Below, in pieces: positions 5,954 through 11,895 of a DNA stretch of 11,895 nt. The stretch's first letter is position 1. Every line of letters starts with the position of its first letter. Origin of the DNA: Planctomycetota bacterium (GTDB taxonomy: Bacteria > Planctomycetota > Phycisphaerae > Phycisphaerales > SM1A02); the NCBI GenBank assembly GCA_009926815.1, contig RFOC01000043.1, positions 1 through 11,895 of the forward strand. Direction: 5' to 3'. The notes below the pieces were generated by a model that worked only from the letters and a program-made list of their open reading frames with translations, was not told where the DNA came from and made no database searches. The position numbers were made by a program, and so were the translations under genes.

Positions 5954-7018
5954 ATGCACGCGAACCCCCCGGCCGGACTCCGCATAGGCGGCCGCTCCAT
6001 CGGACAACCCACCATGACACAGAGCCATTCACCCGTCGACATCCAGGATCTCGAACGCCAGGTCGCCGAGGCCGCCAAGCCCTTCCAGCAGCTCGTCAGC
6101 GAGATGCAGCGGGTGGTGGTCGGCCAGCATGAACTGCTCGAGGGTCTCGTCATCGGCCTGCTGGGCAACGGGCACATCCTCATCGAGGGCGTTCCCGGAC
6201 TGGCGAAGACCACCGCCGTCTCCACGCTGGCCAAGGCGATCCACACCAGCTTCCAGCGCATCCAGTTCACGCCGGACCTGCTGCCGGCCGACCTGGTCGG
6301 CACGCTGGTCTACCGCCCCAACACCGGCGACTTCGTGGTGAAGAAGGGACCCATCTTCGCCAACATCATCCTGGCCGACGAGATCAACCGCGCTCCCGCC
6401 AAGGTGCAGAGCGCCCTGCTCGAGGCCATGCAGGAGCGTCAGGTCACCATCGGCACGGAGACCTTCGCCATGGAGGATCCCTTCCTGGTGCTGGCCACCC
6501 AGAATCCCATCGAGCAGGAAGGGACGTACAGCCTGCCCGAGGCGCAGGTGGACCGCTTCATGCTCAAGCTGGTCGTGCGCTATCCGAGCGCCCGCGAGGA
6601 GCGGCAGATCCTGGATCGCATGGCCCGCACCACCGGCAGCCACCAGGTCCGCGCCGTGCTGCAGCCGAAGGACATCGTGGCCGCCCGAGCCGTGGTGGAC
6701 AGCATCTTCATCGACGACCGGATCAAGGACTACATCGTGAACCTGGTGGTGGCCACGCGCGACCCCGGCTCGGTGAAGGCGCCCGTGAAGGACCTGATCC
6801 AGTACGGCGCCAGCCCCCGGGCCACCATCGCGCTCACCATCGCCAGCCGGGCCAGGGCGTTCCTGGATGGCCGCGGCTACGTCACGCCGCAGGACGTCAA
6901 GGACGTGGCCCTGGACGTGCTCCGCCACCGCATCGGCATCAGCTACGAGGCCGAGGCGCTGGAGAAGAACGGGGACGACATCGTGCGCACGCTGCTGGAG
7001 CACGTGCCGGTCCCCTGA
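5954..7018 (+). CDS. moxR: MoxR-family AAA+ ATPase
   Basis: MoxR-type AAA+ ATPase (354 aa from ATG 5954, 334 aa from ATG 6014). Family members act as chaperones that remodel or insert metal into partner proteins, typically VWA-domain proteins encoded next door, as here. Residues counted from 5954: Walker A GVPGLAKT (79-86), Walker B IILADE (138-143), sensor 1 ATQNP (181-185) followed by the MoxR-typical EQEGTYSLPEAQVDRF (187-202), and sensor 2 GASPRA (285-290, R289). The C-terminal lid is helical. ATG 5954 is chosen for its ribosome binding site. However, the first 20 residues (Pro/Gly/Arg-rich) look unlike the family, and conserved sequence begins after MTQSHSPVD, so 6014 may be correct. First gene of the Bat-type operon; 22 bases separate its stop from the DUF58 gene. 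Confidence 0.95.
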   Translation: MHANPPAGLRIGGRSIGQPTMTQSHSPVDIQDLERQVAEAAKPFQQLVSEMQRVVVGQHELLEGLVIGLLGNGHILIEGVPGLAKTTAVSTLAKAIHTSFQRIQFTPDLLPADLVGTLVYRPNTGDFVVKKGPIFANIILADEINRAPAKVQSALLEAMQERQVTIGTETFAMEDPFLVLATQNPIEQEGTYSLPEAQVDRFMLKLVVRYPSAREERQILDRMARTTGSHQVRAVLQPKDIVAARAVVDSIFIDDRIKDYIVNLVVATRDPGSVKAPVKDLIQYGASPRATIALTIASRARAFLDGRGYVTPQDVKDVALDVLRHRIGISYEAEALEKNGDDIVRTLLEHVPVP

Positions 7019-7040
7019 CCGGCGCCCCCGGAGCCGTGCC

Positions 7041-7918
<878 letters not shown>

Positions 7919-7922
<4 letters not shown>

Positions 7923-8899
7923 GGCGCACGGCCAGCCTGCTGCTCGCCCTGCTGCTCGCCGCCGCGCCCGCGGACGAGTCGGCCACCAGCCGTTCGGCCC
8001 AGGCTGGGGGGGCCACGGTGACCGTCTCGATCCCCTCGGGCGAGATCCGGACGGGCCAGCCCCTGGTGGTGGAGTTCCTGATCGATCGACCGGATGCGGT
8101 GGGCGTCCGCGTGCCTGAACTCAGGGGCACGCTCGGCGCCTGGGACGTGCGGAAGGCGGAATCGCTGCCGATCAGCCAGGAGCGTCCCAATCGCCTCGTG
8201 GAGCGGATCACCCTGGCCACCTTCGAGAGTGGCGAGCAGCGGATCCCGTCGATCGAGTTCACGCTGCGCGATGCCGAGGGACGCGAGACCACCCTGGCGT
8301 CGCCGGAGTTGCCCGTGCAGGTCCGCTCGCTGCTCGGGCCGGACGCCGATCCCACCCGCATCCGCGACGCGAAGGGTGCCGTGGACATGCCGCTGGAACC
8401 GGTCTGGTTCTGGTACGCGGGCCTGGCCGTCCTGGTGGGCGCGATGGCCGCGCTCGCGTGGCGATGGTGGTCCGGACGCGGCCGCGTTTCGGCGCCACCC
8501 GAGCCACCCCACGCCCGGGCCCTCCGCGAACTGGAGCAACTGGCGGCCCTGCAGCTTCCCCAGAAGGGCCTGGTGCTGGACTTCTACGTGCGACTCTCCG
8601 ACACCGTCCGACGCTACGTCGAGGGTCGGTTCGCCATCCGAGCTCCCGAGCAGACCACGAAGGAGTTCCTCCAGGCCGCCCGCCACCACCCCGCCATCCG
8701 CGAGGATCACCAGCGCATGCTGGCCGCGTTCCTCAGGGCCGCCGACATGGTGAAGTTCGCGGCACAGCGTCCCGGCCCCGCGGAATGCGATCGAGGCCTG
8801 GAGGCGGCGCAGGGCTTCGTTCGGGAGAGCATGCCCGAACAGGGCGCCCTGGATGCCCACGAATCCTCCTCGCCCTCCGGAGCGGAGGCGGTCCGATGA
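7919..8899 (+). CDS. BatD/DUF4381-like membrane-anchored protein
   Basis: A 326-residue protein with an N-terminal signal-like stretch (MRRTASLLLALLLAAAPADE) and an extracytoplasmic beta-rich domain (about 32-140; TVTVSIPSGEIRTGQPLVVEF is typical of BatD/oxygen-tolerance proteins). One membrane helix follows (VWFWYAGLAVLVGAMAALAWRW, 162-183 approx.), then a cytosolic helical tail. The tail, with ARALRELEQLAAL (199-211) and FYVRLSDTVRRYVEGRF (222-238), is what I associate with DUF4381. It is shorter than classical BatD, which usually has several beta domains. It overlaps both neighbours by ATGA; GGAGG at 7909-7913 precedes its start. The expected role is a scaffold linking the periplasmic side to the VWA proteins; this is inference. 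Confidence 0.82.
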
Positions 8900-9978
8900 A
8901 CGCGCTCTCCATGCTCGATCCGCTGCTCCTGCTGCTGCTTCCCGTGGCGGCCCTGGGCTTCTGGCGCCTCTGGCGACGGCGACCCTCGCTCCGTTTCAGC
9001 GCGGTCGCCCGGGCACGAGCGGCTGGCGCGGGCGCGGCGGCCAGGCTGCGGTGGCTCCCCTTCGCGCTCCGCGCGGCGGTGCTGTCGCTGGTGGTGCTCT
9101 GCCTGGCGCGGCCGGTCCGGCTGAACGAGCAGACGCGGACCCTCACCGAGGGCGTGGCCATCCAGCTGGTCGTGGACCGCTCCAGCAGCATGCTGGCCAT
9201 GGACTTCCAGGCCAAGGGACGCGCGGTGGATCGCCTGACGGCGCTCAAGGATGTGGTGGATCGCTTCGTGCAGGGAGGCGGCGGACTGGCTGGACGAAGT
9301 GACGACCTGGTGGGCCTGGTCACCTTCGCGCGACATGCCGATGCCATCAGCCCCATGACGCTCGACCATGGATGGCTCCTGGCGGCGCTGCAGGATCTCT
9401 CCCCCGCCGAGCCCGGGTCCGGCGAGGACGGCACCGCCATCGGCGATGGCGTGGCCCTGGGCGCCGAGAAGCTCCGTGACGCCACCGAGCAGCGGGGTGA
9501 CGAGAGCCGTCGCATCAAGAGCAAGGTGCTCGTGCTGCTGACCGACGGCGAGAACAACGCCGGCGACATCGAGCCCATGACGGCCGCCGAACTCTGCAGG
9601 ACGCTGGGCATCAAGCTCTACACCATCGGCATGGGCACGCGTGGACTGGCACCCATGCCGGTCAAGACGCCCTTCGGCATGCAGATGGTCCGGCAGCCCG
9701 TGACGATCGACGAGGATCTGCTGCGCAGGATGGCCGAGGCGACCGGCGGCCAGTACTTCCGCGCCACCGACTCGAGCAGCCTCGAGGGCATCTACGCCCG
9801 CATCGATGCCCTGGAGAAGACCTTCACCGAGCAGAAGCGCACCGTGCAGGCGAAGGACCTGGCCGTGGAGGGGGTGCGGCTGGCGGGCTTCCCCGTGCCG
9901 GCGCTGCTGAGCGCGGCCCTGGTGCTGCTGGCCGCCGAACTGCTGCTGGGCAGCACGCGATGGAGGACGCTGCCATGA
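8896..9978 (+). CDS. batA: VWA-domain membrane protein, BatA-like
   Basis: BatA-type von Willebrand factor A protein (360 aa). Membrane helices lie near 5-23 and 54-71, then a VWA domain (about 87-290), then a C-terminal helix (333-351). The MIDAS metal site is complete: D94-R-S96-S-S98 (VDRSSSM), T180 in DGTAIGDG, and D217 in LLTDGENN. The helix-VWA-helix layout matches BatA/BatB proteins of aerotolerance operons, with the VWA domain probably periplasmic. An insertion with KTPFGMQMVRQPV (257-269) near the end of the VWA domain is also seen in BatA homologues. ATG 8896 overlaps the previous stop and has GGAGG (8884-8888) 7 bases upstream, so the open frame further upstream is not used. The link to oxidative or envelope stress is family knowledge, not seen directly. 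Confidence 0.93.
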   Translation: MNALSMLDPLLLLLLPVAALGFWRLWRRRPSLRFSAVARARAAGAGAAARLRWLPFALRAAVLSLVVLCLARPVRLNEQTRTLTEGVAIQLVVDRSSSMLAMDFQAKGRAVDRLTALKDVVDRFVQGGGGLAGRSDDLVGLVTFARHADAISPMTLDHGWLLAALQDLSPAEPGSGEDGTAIGDGVALGAEKLRDATEQRGDESRRIKSKVLVLLTDGENNAGDIEPMTAAELCRTLGIKLYTIGMGTRGLAPMPVKTPFGMQMVRQPVTIDEDLLRRMAEATGGQYFRATDSSSLEGIYARIDALEKTFTEQKRTVQAKDLAVEGVRLAGFPVPALLSAALVLLAAELLLGSTRWRTLP

Positions 9979-11000
9979 GCGGCTTCCAGTTCGCCCAGCC
10001 TGGTGCCGCACTGTGGCTGCTGCTCGCCATGGTCGCCATCGCGGCGGTCGCGGTGGGACTTTTTCGGCGACGGCGTCTCCTGCGTCTGGTGGCCGAGGAG
10101 GCGTTGCTGGCCCGACTGGTGCCCACGCTCGACCTGTCGCGAGCCTGGATCCGCGCCTCGCTCGCGGCACTGGCCCTGGGCCTGCTCGTGGTGGCTCGCA
10201 TGGATCCTCGCTGGGGCATGGAGGTGGAGCAGGTGCGTCGCCGCGGCATGGACACCATCTTCGTCATCGACGTCAGCCGCAGCATGCTGGCCGGCGACGC
10301 CACGCCCAGCCGGCTGGAGCGCGCCAAGCAGTTCGCCATCGATGCCAGCGAGGCGCTCGAGGGTGATCGTGTCGGACTGGTGGACTTCGCGGGCGTGGCG
10401 GCCATCCGGACCCCGCTCACCCTGAACTACGCGGCCTTCCGCCAGGCCGTGCAGGCGCTGGAACCCAAGGCCGCGGCTCGAGGCGGCAGCATGCTGGCCG
10501 GAGCCATCCGGCTGGCCGCCGGAAGTTTCCCGGCCGCGGGCGACGGCTCGAAGGCCATCATCGTGCTCACCGATGGCGAGGACATGGGCAGCGATCCGGC
10601 CGAGGCCGCCCAGCAGGCGCTGGAGGAGCATGGCGTTCGCGTGTTCACGGTCGGCATCGGGGACACGCGCGATGGCGCCCGGATTCCCGTGATGGGCGCG
10701 GACGGCCAGCAGCGATTCCTGGTGCATGAGGGCCAGGAGGTCTGGTCGCGCATGAATGCGGACACGCTTCGCGAGATCGCGCAGGCCGGCGGCGGCACGT
10801 TCGTGCCCGCCGGCACCGCGCAGGTCGACATGGCGGCCTTCTACCGCGATGCCCTGGGCAACCTGGATCGCATCGAGCAGGACTCGAGCCTGGTGAAGCG
10901 GCAGACGCCCAGGTTCCAGTGGTTCGCGGGCGCCGCGCTGCTGCTGCTGGTGGCCGAGAGCCTGATCACCGATCGGCGCGAGCGGAGGACCGCACCATGA
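9975..11000 (+). CDS. batB: VWA-domain membrane protein, BatB-like
   Basis: Second VWA protein of the operon (341 aa), BatB-like. N-terminal helices lie near 12-29 and 58-74, the VWA domain spans about 94-290, and a C-terminal helix sits near 315-331. The MIDAS has D99-V-S101-R-S103 (FVIDVSRSM) and D200 in VLTDGED, but the usual threonine is a serine (S172 in RGGSMLAGAI). Serine can supply a hydroxyl, so metal binding may be kept. ATG 9975 is preferred to ATG 9960: it overlaps the BatA stop as ATGA and has GGAGGA (9962-9967) 7 bases upstream. BatA and BatB probably pair in one membrane complex with the TPR protein downstream; this follows from family precedent. Confidence 0.92.
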   Translation: MSGFQFAQPGAALWLLLAMVAIAAVAVGLFRRRRLLRLVAEEALLARLVPTLDLSRAWIRASLAALALGLLVVARMDPRWGMEVEQVRRRGMDTIFVIDVSRSMLAGDATPSRLERAKQFAIDASEALEGDRVGLVDFAGVAAIRTPLTLNYAAFRQAVQALEPKAAARGGSMLAGAIRLAAGSFPAAGDGSKAIIVLTDGEDMGSDPAEAAQQALEEHGVRVFTVGIGDTRDGARIPVMGADGQQRFLVHEGQEVWSRMNADTLREIAQAGGGTFVPAGTAQVDMAAFYRDALGNLDRIEQDSSLVKRQTPRFQWFAGAALLLLVAESLITDRRERRTAP

Positions 11001-11895
11001 GGCGCCTCGCCGTGTCCATGCTGCTCGCGGGGCTGCTGGCCGCCGGACCCGCCCAGAAGGTCACGGCCCCCGCCGAGATCCCTGCCCAGGCACCCACGGG
11101 CGGCGGCAAGCCCGCTGTCCGCATGCCGGAACCCGAAGTCATGACGGCCCCCGAGGCCCAGATGCAGCCTTCGGCTGGTTCCGACACGCCACGCGCCTTC
11201 GATGCCGCGGCCTACCGCGACGCGGTGCGACAGGCCCGTGCCTCCCTGCAGGCATCGGCGTGGGCCGATGCGGAGCGGCACCTGGAGCAGGCGCTGGCCA
11301 TGAAGCCCGATGCCCGGGAGGTGGCCTACAACCTCGGACTGGCCCGGTTCCAGCAGGGTGACTACGCGGGCGCCGCGAAGTTCTTCCAGCAGAGTGCGCA
11401 GGGAGCCAACGCCGACTTGGCGGCCCGCAGCATGTACAACCAGGGCAACTCGCTCTACGCACAGTCGCTGAAGTCGCTTCCACCCCTGCCCAAGGACGCC
11501 GAGGCCTCGGCATCGCAGATCCCGCCCGAAGCCCTGCAGCAGGCGCTGCAGCAGGTGGACCAGGCCTTCACGCACTTCAAGGACGCCGCGGCCGCCAATC
11601 CAACCGATGAGGACAGTGCCGCCAACGCCGAGAGCTCACTGCGCCTGCTGAAGGAACTGCGAAAGTTGCAGCAGCAGCAGCAGCAGCAGCAGGATCAGAA
11701 GAATCAGCAGCAGTCCCAGGATCAGCAGCAGAAACAGCAGGATCAGAAGAACCAGCAGCAGTCCCAGGATCAGCAGCAGAAGCAGCAAGATCAGAAGAAC
11801 CAGCAGCAGTCCCAGGACCAGCAGCAGAAGCAGCAGGATCAGAAGAACCAGCAGCAGTCTCAGGACCAGCAGCAGAAGCAGCAGGACCAGAAGAA
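10997..11895 (+). CDS. Secreted TPR protein with Gln-rich tail, BatC-like, 3' end outside window
   Basis: Partial; 299 complete codons are visible and the frame is still open at the edge. An N-terminal signal peptide is likely (MRRLAVSMLLAGLLAAGPAQ), followed by a Pro/Ala-rich linker (about 22-66). TPR-like repeats are seen at about 84-118 (WADAERHLEQALAMKPDARE then VAYNLGLARFQQGDY), and further TPR-like helices at 143-157 (ARSMYNQGNSLYAQ) and 180-222. From residue 225 the sequence is eight glutamines, then a tandem Gln/Lys/Asp/Asn array. TPR proteins with a charged Gln-rich tail at this position are known as BatC. ATG 10997 overlaps the BatB stop (ATGA), with GGAGGA (10984-10989) 7 bases before. 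Likely periplasmic, binding the VWA proteins. Whether a C-terminal domain follows the repeats cannot be seen. Confidence 0.88.
   Translation, partial: MRRLAVSMLLAGLLAAGPAQKVTAPAEIPAQAPTGGGKPAVRMPEPEVMTAPEAQMQPSAGSDTPRAFDAAAYRDAVRQARASLQASAWADAERHLEQALAMKPDAREVAYNLGLARFQQGDYAGAAKFFQQSAQGANADLAARSMYNQGNSLYAQSLKSLPPLPKDAEASASQIPPEALQQALQQVDQAFTHFKDAAAANPTDEDSAANAESSLRLLKELRKLQQQQQQQQDQKNQQQSQDQQQKQQDQKNQQQSQDQQQKQQDQKNQQQSQDQQQKQQDQKNQQQSQDQQQKQQDQK
11669..11692 (+). repeat. (CAG)8 trinucleotide run
   Basis: Eight consecutive CAG codons (residues 225-232, polyglutamine) directly before the 48-bp array. The run follows a helical segment (LRLLKELRKL), which suggests the glutamine tail continues a helix or coiled coil. 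Such runs are prone to slippage. Confidence 0.9.
11705..11895 (+). repeat. In-frame 48-bp tandem repeat encoding a 16-residue Gln-rich unit
   Basis: Three complete 48-bp units (11705-11752, 11753-11800, 11801-11848) and a fourth missing only its last base at the window edge. Each encodes QQQSQDQQQKQQDQKN. A degenerate start (eight CAG codons, then DQKN, 11669-11704) precedes it. The units differ at five codon positions, all third-base synonymous changes: AAA/AAG, CAA/CAG, TCC/TCT and two GAT/GAC. The array lies in the tail of the TPR protein and probably continues past the window. Confidence 0.95.

Noticed and set aside
5102..6028. A 308-codon minus-strand frame overlapping the dehydrogenase
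   Set aside because: Same-strand out-of-frame shadow of the dehydrogenase. The real frame has GTGVMG, SGG and the catalytic lysine.
8707..10170. A 487-codon minus-strand frame opposite batA
   Set aside because: Antisense to VWA proteins with intact MIDAS motifs; low-complexity Gln/His/Arg translation typical of a GC shadow.
11669..11895. The CAG-rich array as a CRISPR or an assembly artefact
   Set aside because: Units are contiguous with no spacers and stay in frame, so it is not a CRISPR. The silent differences between copies argue against simple duplication by misassembly, though copy number remains uncertain.

Overview
The window is bacterial chromosomal DNA, very GC-rich with a strong G/C bias at third codon positions, and almost fully coding. 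I read ten protein genes plus one cut at each edge. Nothing looks mobile: I see no transposase, integrase, CRISPR array, tRNA or rRNA. The gene content suggests a Gram-negative-type envelope. A MoxR/DUF58/Bat (aerotolerance-type) operon, two unfamiliar conserved-looking small proteins, and several starts preceded by a TAnnnT box with no Shine-Dalgarno sequence would fit a planctomycete, perhaps of the Phycisphaerae type. That placement is inference and not firm.

Layout. Positions 1-1816 (+) hold the 3' part of a DedA-family membrane gene, overlapping a TerC/Alx-family membrane gene. Positions 1850-3757 (+) hold sucC (succinyl-CoA ligase beta subunit) and, three bases later, a HAD-family phosphatase; sucD is not next to sucC. 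Positions 3771-4514 (+) encode a 247-residue protein I do not recognise. Positions 4524-4902 (-) carry a small basic protein of 106 residues with a good ribosome binding site, followed by a textbook intrinsic terminator. Positions 4972-5865 (-) encode a 3-hydroxyisobutyrate-dehydrogenase-family oxidoreductase. A divergent spacer of about 90 bases (5866-5953) separates it from the large plus-strand operon.

Positions 5954-11895 (+) form one operon: MoxR AAA+ ATPase, DUF58 protein, a membrane-anchored BatD/DUF4381-like protein, two VWA membrane proteins (BatA- and BatB-like), and a secreted TPR protein with a glutamine-rich tail (BatC-like) that runs off the window. The last four junctions are all ATGA stop/start overlaps, each preceded by a GGAGG sequence 5-7 bases upstream, so translation is probably coupled. 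The likely picture is a MoxR ATPase acting on VWA proteins at the membrane, with TPR and BatD-like partners facing the periplasm.

The most unusual item is the 48-bp tandem repeat at the 3' edge. It encodes a 16-residue Gln-rich unit in which every difference between copies is synonymous. Otherwise the genes belong to known families. I did not find a clearly new multi-gene system.
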